Positions 1 to 11,737 of a stretch of 64,000 nt of DNA are shown piece by piece. The stretch is from Hypomyces perniciosus. Its lineage: Eukaryota; Ascomycota; Sordariomycetes; Hypocreales; Hypocreaceae. Numbering within the stretch: the stretch's first letter is position 1; every line of letters starts with the position of its first letter. The notes beneath the pieces are model-generated. The model saw only the letters and a program-made list of their open reading frames with translations, had not been told where the DNA came from and searched no databases. A program made the translations under genes and the position numbers. The stretch is taken from contig SPDT01000010.1 of NCBI GenBank assembly GCA_008477525.1, positions 2,746,291 to 2,810,290 of the forward strand, written 5' to 3'.

Positions 1-2684
1 TATTAAATGTAAGTTTAAGATAATAAAGATAAAATACTTTAGCCTAATTATTACTTTAAAGGGATTAGAAATAGATTTTAAAAAAGTTAAAGCTATATTA
101 AACTAGCAATTACTTAAAGCAGTAAAAGACCTATAAAAGTTCTTTAACTTTATAAATTTCTATTACTATTTTATCTAAAAATACTTTAAAATAATTATAC
201 TATTAAATAAACTTTTAAAAAAGACTAATTATATATATAAAGAAAAGAATAGCAGGAAGCCTTTAATTTAATTAAATATACCTTTAAATTAGCTTTAATT
301 TTAGCCTTCTTTAACTATAATAAATAAACAGTCTTTAAAATTAATGCCTTTAATTAAATATTAGGCAGTATCCTATTACAGTATAATAAAAAGGGTATTT
401 TATACTTTATTATATTCTTTTCTGTAAAGTATAATATTTAAGAATATAACTATAAGATTTATAATAAAGAACTCTTAGCTATTATTAAAGTAATAGAAGA
501 GTAGTGCTTAAAATTATAAAGCTTATAAGAGTTTAATGTTATTATAGACTATAAAAACTTTAAATACTTTACTTTAATAAAAGCCTTAAACTAGCAGTAA
601 ATCTAATAGTCTAAATTCCTCTTTAACTTTAACTTTTATATTATCTATTAACCTGGCTTTAAGGCTATAAAGCTTAATGCCTTAAATAGAAAAGTAAAAG
701 ATAGGCCCGCGAAATTAAACCCCTTTAATAACTAAATTAAAAATAAGCAATATATTATCTTTCTGCAAAGTTCTTTCAGCCCTAAAGCTTAGGCAATACT
801 TTAAAAAGAAGTCTTATTAAATATTAAACTATTTATAAAGGCCGCCTTTATAGCTATAATAATACTAGCAGAAGATAGACTAATTAATAACTTAATTGCA
901 GTGGTATATAAATAAAATACTATAGCGAGAGAAATAATAACTGCGCTTTAAGACTTTAATATCCGCTAATAGTTAAAATAGCTTTATAGAGAACTCTAGA
1001 TTATAATAAATAACTGCCAAGTAATAAATAGCAGAATTTACTACTAAAAGCAGCTTTTTATTCCCCCTAATAATAAACTTTGAATATAAATCCTATTTAA
1101 AAACTATTTAAGCAGCCTAGCCAAATACCTAGGCAGGTTTAAAACTCTAGACTTTATTAGCTGGATATACTAATAGCTACAGATCTTAAAAGACACTAAA
1201 ACATTTATATAAGCCTGCAAACTATACATTAAAATAAAGGCCTTGCAATCTTTACTATACAGCTTCCTTTAACTATTACTAATCCTATTCCGCATATAGT
1301 TAAATATTTTTATTAATTATATTATACTACTGCCTAAATCCCATTAATATAATATTACTTATAAATATTTACTAATAATAGTTTACTGCTTTATAAAAAT
1401 ATATTATTTTATATTTATTACTTTACTATTAATAAAAGAGCTAGCTAATATATTTATTAATAAGATTTACTGCCTTTATAGTGTACCCGATAATATTATA
1501 TTAAACTGCAGTATATAATTTATATTAGAATTTTATAAATAACTTTTAAAGCAATTAACATTTATATTAAAACAGTTATTAGCCTTTTACTTTAAAACTA
1601 ATAGCTAGACTAAAAGGATTAATGTAAGTATAGAATAATACTTATAAGCTTTTATTAACTTTTATTAGGATAACTAGGCTTACTGGCTTTTATTAGCTGA
1701 ATTTACTGTAAATAATATAATATTTAAAACCACTAATATATTACTATTTTTCATTAATTATAGTTTTAACCCTTGCTTAAAGATAAAGCCTTTACAGCCT
1801 TACCCGCTAAACCTCTTTATAGCAAAGAAAAGAGAGTTTTTCCGCGCTAATACTATTGCCGAGCAATTTAAATATATTATTATATAGCTGAAAGCCTTTA
1901 CTAAGGCCTTAGGAAAAAAATATAAAGAAAACATAAACGCGCAGAGAGAGGCATTACTAGTCTATACTATTAGGCAGGAAGTCTTTATCGATATACGAAA
2001 TATAAAGACTAACTGGCCGATAAAGAAGCTAGACAATAAATAGGCAGGGCCCTATATAATAATAAAGGTATACCTATAAGCCTATACTGTCGGCCTACTA
2101 GAAGGCATAAAGATTTTCCTAGTCTTATATAACTCCTTCCTGTAACCTAAAACAGCTACCCTACTGCATTTTAAGTAAAAGATAATCAATAAAGCCAAGT
2201 TAAAGAATATTTAAGGCAGAATACTAGAAAGAGAAAATAGTATAGATAAAGTATAAGAGAAATAGGAGTTTAAAGCGCTTTTAGATTATTATAATAATAA
2301 TAGATTCTATTACCTTATTAAATAGAAATACCACCCTACTATATAGTAACTAGCTAAAAACCTATAAGGCTAAAAGAGGGTAATATAAGACTTTTACAGG
2401 CGAAACCTAAAAAAGCCAGGCCTACTGTAATAGGCATTAAAAGGAATTATAAAAGAGGAAAAAGAGGAAATAGCTAGAAAGAAACCAATGCCCGCAAAGC
2501 GCCAACTAAAGATTATACTACGCCAAAGCCTATAACTAAACTATATATCACTAACACAAAAAACTATATAATTCGCCCCATTTACCTTTATATCAAAAGT
2601 ATTAAAATAGATTACCCGGAATTTCGATTTATATAAGTAATATAGCCATTCGCGGCCGAATAGCGTAATAAAAAGGGGGGGTAC

Positions 2685-2856
2685 TATTACAGCACCGACC
2701 ATAATGCGATATTAACGCCCTGTCACGTGAGCCCCGGTCACGTGACCAAGCCCTAACGCGTTCCTAGCTATAGCTTTCCATAAAGCCTTAGGGCTTTCTC
2801 GCTCTCCACGGCACAATAACGATATTTGCCCTGACCTGCCTTTCTATACCGTGATA
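2685..2856 (+). repeat. 3' LTR of the left Gypsy element
   Basis: The LTR follows the polypurine tract and begins TATTACAGCACC, which fits TGTTAC after one G-to-A change. It plausibly ends at GTGATA (from GTGACA) at 2856, giving about 172 bp. Unlike the coding part it is GC-rich and little mutated. It holds a perfect inverted repeat with two CACGTG cores at 2722-2746. The partner 5' LTR is outside the window, so the right edge is inferred from length and the TG...CA rule only. Confidence 0.6.
2722..2746. promoter_or_regulatory. paired CACGTG palindrome in LTR
   Basis: Nine-base arms GTCACGTGA and TCACGTGAC are separated by GCCCCGG. Each arm holds an E-box core CACGTG, a binding site for bHLH factors in fungi. 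A similar pair occurs in the LTRs of the Gypsy element at 35.7-47.3 kb. A role in LTR transcription is inference. Confidence 0.45.
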
Positions 2857-3940
2857 TATATAAAGTCTTTAATTTCTTTAAGTTATTTAATAAAATTTAA
2901 AAAGGTTTACTTTTTAAAGTTATAGTATAAGCTATAAAGGCCTATATCTTCTTTATTACTTTATATAAAATAAAAGTATAATAGCTAAAATATAAATAAT
3001 AATTATAAGTTAACTTTATTAAATAGGTAAATATAAAAGTATTTAGCCTAATAAATAAAATAAATAAATAAAGCCTTTAAAGCTATAGTAAAAGTAGTTT
3101 TTTTAATTTAGAAAACTATAAATATTCTTATTTTATATAAAGAGTTAAAGGTCCTTTTAGTTAATATTACTTTAATTTAAGTTTAATTTGAATATATAGC
3201 GAGATTTATAAGATTAAATTAAAATTATTTAATTAATTAATATATTAATAAGAAACTCTTTCTTTAACTACTATAAATTAAACTTTAATGTATTGCTACT
3301 TTAATTAATAAAACTATTAAACTTATACTTTTTACTAAAAAGTCTTTATATATTCTCTTTAATTTTAATTTAAAAAGTATAAGTAAATTAACTATAGGAA
3401 AAAGATATTTAAAAATAATTAAATTTTTCCCTTTTTATTTAATTTTAGCCTACTTTAATAGGTTTTAAATTAAAGGGAATATAGGCTAAAGAGCAGTTAT
3501 TTACTATAAAGTAAAAGTAATTATAAATATTAGACGCTTTAATAATATAAAGGTTTATAATATAAAGGTATAGGCTGCTTTAAAGGCTATAAAGTTAATA
3601 GCTAAATATATAAAAAAAGACTATATAATTTAAATAGCTTTCCTTTTTTTAAATAATTTATTAATTATTAATAGGCTATTTAATAAACCCTTTTCTTTTA
3701 TATAAAAAGTATATATATATTTCCAGAAATTAATATAAAATATTTTACTTTATAAAACTTTTATTTTATAGGTTTTAAAATATAAAGATATTATAAGTAA
3801 TAAATAAATTAACTATTTAGCTAAATAAAGCGCAGCTTTTTTTACTATACTATAAAATTAAGCTATAATTATATATATTAAAAGATAGATTAAAAAAGAA
3901 GTTATAAAAGTAAATGAGTAAAATTAGTTTAGTAAAACCT
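2857..3940. other. AT-rich RIP-degraded spacer, no gene seen
   Basis: The stretch is very AT-rich, with stops in all frames and almost no CpA. I see no recognisable protein remnant in the first two thirds. It probably consists of older transposon sequence joined to the LINE tail that follows. Confidence 0.6.
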
Positions 3941-4340
3941 TAAAAGGTTATAAATAATAAAGATTTAAGGCTTTAACTTTTTTATTAAAATTTAAACTTT
4001 TATACTTTATCTTTTATAGGCTTTTAGCGGAAAGATTAAGATATAGGGACTTTTAGGAATACTATAAACGCTTTAAATATAATAAAGAGTTTATCTATAA
4101 ATGCAGTAAATTAAAGAGATAAAGCTATTTCGCAGAATATAGAATAATTAAGCTTTTCTTTTTAAATACCCCTTTAAAAGAAACCCCCCTCTTTTACCTA
4201 TTTAAACTTACAGGAAATAAAGCTTTCTAGAAATTAATAAAGGAAGTGGACCTTTATAGTTTTCCTTTAGCGGAAATAAATTAATACTATTTAAACTAAC
4301 CTTTTTTTTCTTTTATAAATTGAAACTTAGCGAATAGCGG
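3940..4340 (+). mobile_element. probable Tad1-type LINE, C-terminal remnant
   Basis: Read through stops on +, the frame gives a pattern like the end of fungal Tad1-clade non-LTR polyproteins: a Leu-Leu-Ala-Glu-Arg segment, then an Arg-Asp-Phe / Tyr-Tyr-Lys-Arg-Phe stretch, a Cys-containing 'C S K L K R' motif followed by His/Phe-Ala-Glu, and a tail of about 50 residues. The element end abuts the first gene island near 4380. Assignment is by pattern memory only; the rest of the element is too degraded to delimit. Confidence 0.4.
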
Positions 4341-4399
4341 CGCAAGCCGCTAGCTTTTAATATCCTATTACCTATAAGGGATTTATATAACTAGTTTAC

Positions 4400-5359
4400 T
4401 TAATGGACGTAAATAATAAAACAAACAAACAAACAAACTTTCCCCAGGATAATAGTTGTCTTGCCAAGTTCAGCAACTGTTGTCAGGAAATTCATTGTGC
4501 CGGTGGCAGATTTGGCAGTTCCAAACACAATTCGAGAGTCATCACCTAGATGCATCGGCTGCTGCTTCTGGTTTTTGAATTTGGCCTCCAGCACATCTTG
4601 AAGCATTCGATATGTGACTGGCTCAGTCGAAGCTTGCAACAAGCGTAGAGACTGAAGTAAGTGAAAAGTCAGGGCCCCATACGTTTTGCCATCTCCTGCA
4701 ATCCATTCTGACGCTTCCTCAAATGGTTGACAGGCTGCAATCAAATTGTAGCCTCGCAGCCGGTAAAACCAGCTCACAACAGGGACAGCATTCCGTGCAG
4801 ACCGAGTGACGGCTTCTTTAACTTCGTTCCCTTCCAATTCAATCGACCCAGAGACTCCTCTGCAGCGAACCTTTGTTTGAGAGCTAAAGCGAGATGCGCC
4901 ACCAGAGTGACAGCAGTCCAAGACAACACACACAGTTAATCCTTTATCAGCTACTCCGTCAAGAAGAGTGCCGAATTCGACATCTCGTGTGTCTTCATCC
5001 AAGGTGCACAGCACTTCATCGTATCTGATACCTTCTTTTAAATGGCCATATGCTGTCCGGATTCGATCACCATGGCCTGGATAATGAATGTAGATAAAAT
5101 CGCCAGACTTTGCGCGGTTTTGTATCGTAATTATGGCCTTAGTCACGTTGTTTTTTGTCGGCTAATGGTGCTGCGACCTGGAGGAACCTTGGGCTGCAAC
5201 TAGGATATTGATATGGTCCGGTGGAATGCCCATGGACGACTCAAGCAGTATCTTTGTTTCTTCGACGTCGTTGACACAGCCCTGGAGGTTCCTTTTCTGA
5301 CTCGACTCCGAGTAAAGGTCGATACCAATGAGCACTGCCCACCTTCCGTTGCTAGTCAT
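4400..5359 (-). pseudogene. caspase-like (peptidase C14/metacaspase) gene with one nonsense codon
   Basis: This encodes a caspase-fold cysteine protease domain. From ATG at 5359 it begins with the typical p20 start (RWAVLIGID-Y), then a CVNDVE segment. The catalytic His is in HYPGHG (codon 5072-5074) and the catalytic Cys in DCCHSG (codon 4910-4912), so both are present. A TAG at 5162-5164 interrupts one continuous frame; neighbouring residues (HH-stop-PT) fit a lost Trp (TGG to TAG). No plausible intron removes it. The C-terminus ends in an unrelated hydrophobic tail right at the AT-rich border, so it may be truncated. It is transcribed divergently from the TPR-CHAT gene. In fungi such C14 proteins act in stress and cell death, but substrates are not predictable here. 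Confidence 0.8.
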
Positions 5360-5858
5360 TACCAAGCAGGAGCTCCAAAATACAGCTTTGGGGTTTTAAG
5401 TCGTGTATATCGGGCAAAGTACGCCCATATCAGCAGTTCAGCCCGTCAGTACCTGTCGGATAACGTCGGTCTAGTTGTTGCAATGATTGGAAATTGGGTA
5501 TGCAATGGAGTCAGTGATCTTATGTGAGGTGAAACAGAACGCGCGTCGTTCCTTTTTCTATGATAAAAGGGCTGGGAAGGAAGCCAATAATGATGGGACA
5601 GTTAGGCAACAGCAGCTGTCGTATGGATGATACGTTTATTTGCATATGGTTTTATGGGATATTTTGCGCTTTGTGTATTAACGGTTTCATACATCAGGAA
5701 TTCTTCTATAAGCCTGAAGCTTGGCACGACGTTGGGCTGAGAAGCAGAAGTCAGGCTGACGAGAGGGGTAAGCCATCAAAGCTCAGTATTCTCATTATCC
5801 AGGATTGGCGATCAAGCGCTACGTGCACATAACACCCAAAACAAAACCATTTGACGTG
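5360..5858. promoter_or_regulatory. divergent intergenic region of the protease pair
   Basis: About 500 bp separate the start codons of the C14 gene (-) and the TPR-CHAT gene (+). GC content is normal. Open stretches here look like chance or antisense frames. A shared bidirectional promoter is inferred from geometry alone. Confidence 0.4.
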
Positions 5859-8833
5859 ATGGGGAAACCTTTGGAGCAGATGATCCAACTGAGCAGGGAG
5901 CTATCGATGGAAGAACTCGACGACGCCCTGGCTTGTCAGCGCAACTTGATTCAATCGGTCGATCCGAATGGCCCCGACTTTGGGTACCTGTTGGATTACA
6001 AAGGCCTTATATCCTTTTACAAGTATCAAAAGACACGAAACATCAACGACCTGAATGAAGCAGTGGGAGCCACCCGAGCTGCACTTGAAACCAACACCCC
6101 TGCAGGCTACAGGCGAGGATGTATAGAAGCCCACCTCAGTGGCTATTTCGTATCTACGGTATTACATACCAGTAGCCCACAGGATCTGGAAGAAGCACTG
6201 CAATGTGGGCGGTTAGCCCTGGAATCGTTGGACAGGGGCTGTGAACAATGGTGGAACGCCATGATTAATCTGGCCCGACCCTTTTCGGACTTGGTGCGAC
6301 ACACCATCGTACTGGAAAAACTGGATGAAGTGATTGAACTTCACTTAACGGCGCTTGATATGGCTTCGGTCCGTCACAGCCTCTCATCCCGGTATTTTGG
6401 AAGCCTAAGCTTGATGTTTGGTATAAGGTACAAGCACACTGGTTCTCTGCAAGATCTCGAGCAGTCGATTGATTACGGCTACCAAGCCGTGGATGTACTC
6501 CAATACGCGGACAGTGCTAAAAATGAATACGATTTGTTGAGCACAAGTCTGCTCTCCCACTACCAGGCCACCCATTCTTCGAACAGTTTGTCCGAGGCTC
6601 TGAGGATCTCGCGCCGAATCTCAGAGAGCAACATGAAATCAGTTCGAACCGTTGAGCAAGATGTCATCGTATTGTGCAACCGCGGTACCATGTTGAATGA
6701 GCTGAGCCAGCACTATCGTGATGTGGATCCTGCAGAAGCTTTGAAGGTCCTGGATGAGGCAATCGAATGTGGAAACTCCGCTGTCAAGCTTTCAAACGGT
6801 GAAGGCGACGCTTATCTTCACGTGCTGAATATGCTGGGTGCCTGGTATGCAGAAAAGATGAAATTCACGGGCAACATCGAGTTTGGCAATCAAGGAACGG
6901 AAATTCTCAACCGCGCTCTTGAAGTCGGAACGGGTTATCCAGAGTATACCAGAATCCTTGATAATCTTGTTCATACACAGGAGGTGCAGTACCAGATCCT
7001 CTCCTCACTTAATCAGCAATCAGCAGCCCTAGAGGTTTTAAACAAAGCCATCAAGAATGGGTATACCTCTGTCAGTCTGACTCCAGACAACGCCGCCACT
7101 CTCGGAAATAGAATGAAAAACCTTGGACTCATGCTATGCAGCAAGAGACTAGCTACAGAAGATGAAGAGGTATACCAGGAGGCCAAAAAGTACTTGGAAC
7201 TGACGGCAAACATGGAAAATGCAGCTCTTTTGGTGCGAATCCCGTGTGCGATTCAAGCAGGCTTGTTCTACTGGCGTGATTACGACCTTGTAAAAGCAAA
7301 CACCCTCCTTCAAGGAGCCATTGCGTTACTCCCCCGTCTGAATCCGAATTCAATTTCAACACAAGACCTTCAACGGACTCTGAGTCAGGTATCTGGACTG
7401 GCCACATTTTCCGCTTCCGTTTCTCTTATGAAGCTGGATGTCCTCCATATGAAGCCCTCAGGTCACTGGAAGAGGCACGGTGTGTAATTGCCGGGCTGTC
7501 CATGAGTTCGAACATGGATATATCTGGACTTCGGGAGGTTGACCCCGACTTGGTGGACAAATACGACCGTCTTAGGACAAGGCTTTCGCGGGTGTCACAG
7601 GATATGAAGACTCCGGATAACTATCGTCACGCTAGAATAGAGCAGTTGGAAGTTCTTGCCGCCATCTCGGAAACAGAAGCCGACATTATAAAGTGGCCAG
7701 GCTGGGAATCGTTTCAGTTGCCAATGACGGAGGAGAACATCAAGTCCCTCGCCTCGGGTGGTCCTATCATTGTTGTCAATGCGACGAAGCTCCGGTGCGA
7801 TGCCATCGTGGTCACAACCGAAGACATCAAACACATTGAGCTTCGAGATATGACTTACAAAGACCTGGAGCACAATATTTTGATGTTTGACAAATTAGGC
7901 AATGAAACCAGACGGAATGCCGTCCCCCGACGGGCAAAGGCCGTCCAATGGAGCGCACCGTACGCAATGCTGTGGCTGTGGAAAGTTGCTGTAAAGCCAA
8001 TCCTTGATGATGTTCAATTGACGCCCTCGAAATGTGTATGGTGGATCACAACGGGTCTTGCTGGCCGAGCTCCCTTCCACGCAGCAGGAGACCATAGTCC
8101 TGGCTCGCAAGAGAATACACAGAGTCGCGTGGTGTCATCTTACATTTCTTCCTTCAAAGCCCTGAGATTCGCAAGGGAAAAACAGAATACTGCGACCTCG
8201 TCAACAAACCATCGAATGCTGCTTGTCACCATGTCTTCCAACCAACCTCCCCACCTCGATCTGAACACATCCTATGAGGAGCAAGTTAGGAAGGATCTTT
8301 TCGGAAGCTCAATGACGCATCTCTCTCATCCCAGCCCCAAAGATGTCTTGGCGAAGCTGCCAAGTTACTCACTTGTCCATTTTGCGTGCCATGGATCGTC
8401 CATCGCCTACAACCCATCTCGCAGTGGGCTCCTCCTCCTCGGAGAGGACCAGGAAGCCGCCATGCTAACAATATCCGACTTGGAGAGAGTAAATCTGAAA
8501 GCCGCGGCCATTGCCTATCTCTCTGCATGCTCAACCGCGGAGCAAGTAGATAGAAAATTTGCCGATGAGGCCATTCACTTGGCCAACTCATTTCAAGCCT
8601 TGGGATTCCAACACGTTATTGGGTCAATGTGGGGTGCTGAAGATGCTGCCGCAGGAGAAGTGGCGAAGAGATTTTACAAGGGAATCTTCTCGAATGGACA
8701 GGATGGTGAAAACGTGCACAGAAGACACCTGGATGTTGCACATGCGCTCCATAAAGCAATGGTTGAATACATGAGTATCGTTGGGGGACAGCGAATTGTC
8801 AGCTGGGCACCATTTGTTCATTTTGGTGGTTAG
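5859..8833 (+). pseudogene. TPR-CHAT protease, frameshifted near residue 525
   Basis: The product has about ten TPR-like helical repeats (for example DLNEAV, DLEEAL, DLEQSI, LDEAIE segments), then a C-terminal CHAT domain (caspase HetF Associated with TPRs). The CHAT catalytic pair is visible: His in HFACHG (codon 8390-8392) and Cys in SACST (codon 8528-8530), with the family's typical GSMW and F-P-F end motifs. I chose ATG 5859; frame openness to 5805 depends on a TTG. The TPR part stops at 7487 in frame 3, while the conserved PYEALRSLEEAR / VIAGL linker continues in frame 2. One base appears lost near 7428-7434. Either the gene is a pseudogene or the assembly dropped a base. TPR-CHAT proteins are proteases regulated through their TPR part. 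Confidence 0.8.
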
Positions 8834-9445
8834 AGATGTAGGGTAGCGTTTATTTACCTCTGACTTAAGCTGAGAATGCAATACAGGTCATTACTTCAGA
8901 TCAACTCAATCTCTCCAGCCATAAAGAACTCTAGCAGCAAACAGCATCATGCGTGTAATATCCAGGAGCGATCACAAATGTTTGTGGGCAATGAGCCACA
9001 AAATAACGGGGTCCGCGAAACTTAGGCAAAGAAGACTCACCAGACATCTTCATTAAAGAAATGATGCTGAGAAAGTGTGATTCATATCACTCTAAAATTG
9101 AGGCTGTATGTCAAAGACCTCAGCACTGAATCTTGAGCGGGGACCGAGTTGAGAAAGAGGCCAGGAGCATTTGATGAATCATGTTGTCTGCTATGGAGCT
9201 CTTATTGGCTCCAAATCCAAGATATTGTTTGCACACACAAGGGTTCCCGCGCCAAAAGGGTTCCCGGGCTCTCTTGGACCTCTTTCTAATTCAATTTACC
9301 CATGCGGTGGGTTCCCAGCCGGCCATAGTTGACGCCTCCTGGTGCGTAACACTCACAGCTCAAACCACAAGATCGCCCACTCGACCACGGATTCTGCACG
9401 CCGATACCCGTATCTATTGCCCCACCCAGTTTCAAGTGAAGCATC
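8834..9445. other. intergenic, no gene seen
   Basis: The region has normal base composition. Short overlapping frames around 9181-9477 show no conserved motif I recognise. They could be a decayed 5' part of the next gene. Confidence 0.4.
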
Positions 9446-9971
9446 TTGTCCTACTGTATCAGTTTGGAAGAAATTGATGGAGGTGGAAGCCTGGGAGGAC
9501 CAAGTCGTGGAGAGGACTGGGGCGATAAGCACCACCTTTACAAACTGAACGACGACGGAGCTGACATCAAGAATGTGTTTCCTACAATGGACGTAACAGT
9601 AGCCGAAGTGGTTCACGACTGCCGCACGAAAACATATCTTTATGTCAAGCTAAGCAGCGAACAGTGCAAGGTCCTGTGCCTCGACTGTCCCGTCTTTCTC
9701 TCGTCAACTTTCATGAATGCCACCACCAGCAGAATTAGAACCTACCCCTGGAATCTGGTTCGTAATGTAGTCTACGAGGACAACTTTATCGCCCCAGAGA
9801 CCGAAAATGCCAGGAAGCATGTGCGAGCAGCTAATGTGAGTTGGGACACCTTCGTCGACGGCCTGAGGTGTGATATAAGATCGCCCAGACCTCGACAACT
9901 GTGGACGAGAATGGGACATCGGTGATGTCTTTCGCTCTGTAAACCCATCTGACCTGGAGTTGGTCACCTAA
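9446..9971 (+). pseudogene. unrecognised gene remnant with a frameshift
   Basis: A 159-codon frame (9446-9925) has protein-like composition, including a YLYVKLSSE segment, a TYPWNLVRNVVYEDNFIAPE segment and an AANVSWDTF segment. It then runs out of frame at 'SPRPRQ'. Frame 3 continues convincingly from about 9895 with EWDIGDVFRSVNPSDLE to a TAA at 9969-9971. This suggests one base gained near 9890. I do not recognise the family. The 5' end is uncertain because no good start precedes it, and the frame at 9446 begins in the middle of an ambiguous stretch. The frame shift and missing 5' end suggest a decaying gene. Confidence 0.4.
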
Positions 9972-10620
9972 CCCCGCAAGCGCGACTCCAAGCTCATTAA
10001 TCACGGCTAGTCTCCAGATATGGCCATTATGTAATTGACAATTCAGCTTTCGGCTAGCAAGCAGTGTTAGGACTGGGCTGCCCAGCAAGGGAGAAGGCCT
10101 AGTCTATAAAGAGCTAAGAACAGACTTTCACTCTTTCGATTGCTTGAGAATGGATGGAGAATGCCATGCATTTGGCATATATCGTGTATCTCATCCCTAA
10201 GCGACCCTCTCTAGGTATCAACTCTCACTATATGCGATTGAACCTGATGGTTAATAACCAAAACCGCCATATAGTTAGTTCTATTGGCTCTCTGCCTCTG
10301 ATGAATCTAGCATCCCACCGTTACAATTCCCTGCGGGAAACAGTATAGCTTTCTAAATTTGCCTATTAAAATCCACCCAATGACCCGCTAGCATTCAGGT
10401 AGCATGCATAATATCGGAAGATCTACTCGCATAAGCATTTCAGTTAAATTTTCCCCAGGCCTGAATCCCCGACTCCATTTCCCGGATCGATTTCCATCTC
10501 CTATACTACCCGCTGGTGTGGAGCTTCGGGGACCTTCGGTAACCAACTAAGAGGCGAATCGTAAATAGGTGGTAACGGGATAGGGCAGCTGAGCGAGGGT
10601 TTCTCACGTCAGCGGACCTT
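9972..10620. other. intergenic, no gene seen
   Basis: No conserved frame, RNA gene or repeat is recognised. It runs up to the inverted-repeat unit starting near 10625. Confidence 0.5.
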
Positions 10621-10627
10621 TACGGAG

Positions 10628-10773
10628 TAGTACAATGGGGAGAAGAAAGTTTCGGTAACTTTTGTAGGGCGAGGTCCCAAACATGGGCACATAACTAAAC
10701 CAAATCTAGCATAGGTTACCCACCAACTATTTTTAGCTGTAAAGGTACTTCCAAATCATTTCTCTTAGATCTA
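10628..10773 (+). repeat. left terminal inverted repeat
   Basis: This is the left arm of the inverted pair with 11738-11915. The outer boundary is approximate, since matching fades outside the GAAAG-TTCGGTAA segment. Confidence 0.65.
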
Positions 10774-11737
10774 TTTTACTTTTATTTATTAGTGCACTTA
10801 TATATATATTCACATACAACCACCCTATAACATTACCTTGCAATACTACCTTATAATACTGCAATAACCCTTATAATAACACTAAAAAACATGTTTTTTA
10901 TTAATTTCTATTAGTTTTATTATAGACTCTTTTATCTAGTAAAATTACGCGTTATTTAAAGATGCCTATAAAGCGATTTAAAAGCTGTAAGAAATAATCG
11001 GCTTTATTACTATTTAAAAACGCGTTAACTTGCATTAGGGCATTATGGTGCGAGGCGAGGCGCGATATAAATATAGCGGCGTTTATAAGAAATAGGCGAA
11101 TAACCGAGGCCTCTATAATACATCTATATAAAAGGCCGAATGTCCGTTTCTTCTCGTTATCACCTTCCATAAACGATTTTTAAGATATATTATATTTATA
11201 TAGTTGACTGCATACAATTATAATTTAATTAAAGAACTGCTTGCGTCCGCTTATTTCCAGAAACAAACTATTGATAGGTTTAGCACCTAGCGGCTCTATA
11301 ATATTATTAAAATAGAGTTATAAACCGGGTTAATAATAGCGCGGAATATAATACGCGAAATTTGCATTAAGTATACTGAATTTAAGATTATAGACAATAA
11401 TATCTAGTTTATCCAGTATCGACTGCAAGAAACTTAATATAGGCCGTTTACCTTTATATAAGCCTTTTTATATATCCTCAAAAATGATCCGCGTATCTTC
11501 TATTATGCGGTTAATTGTGATGAGGATGGAAGATTGTGCCAGTAAGCTAATTCCTTTGGCCTTACAGCTGCCTGGGCCGCAGCCGTTTTAACATTAATTT
11601 CATTATAAGTGGCAGCAGCTGCGTTACGCGTAACGTGTAACGCGTGGCGCGTGGTTGAATGTTTATTTATTTGTTTATTTATTTAGGTAGTTACTATAGC
11701 GACCGGTATAATACCGGGTAATTGATTAAGTTGAGAT

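Larger units (their letters stand above)
1..2856 (+). mobile_element. RIP-degraded Ty3/Gypsy retrotransposon, 3' part
   Basis: No open frame survives, but a Gypsy polyprotein can be read through the stops on +. RNase H lies at about 300-700, with remnants of the YDKELLAI and TDHKNL motifs. The integrase zinc-binding region and core lie at about 1030-2050, followed by its C-terminal beta region. A chromodomain-like tail sits at about 2270-2420, recognisable from YLIK-K-YHP and a following KPG, which suggests a chromovirus lineage (inference). A polypurine tract at 2671-2681 leads into an LTR at 2685. The reverse transcriptase and 5' LTR lie upstream of the window. The many TAA/TAG codons and lack of CpA fit RIP. 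Exact domain limits are approximate. Confidence 0.85.

Noticed and set aside
4727..4939. Short + frame inside the C14 protease
   Set aside because: Antisense shadow of the protease coding strand; no independent motif.
5560..5832. 90-codon + frame upstream of the TPR-CHAT gene
   Set aside because: No conserved motif; lies in the divergent promoter and ends in another frame just before the chosen start.
9181..9477. 98-codon + frame
   Set aside because: No recognisable motif and overlaps competing frames; kept only as a possible decayed 5' part.
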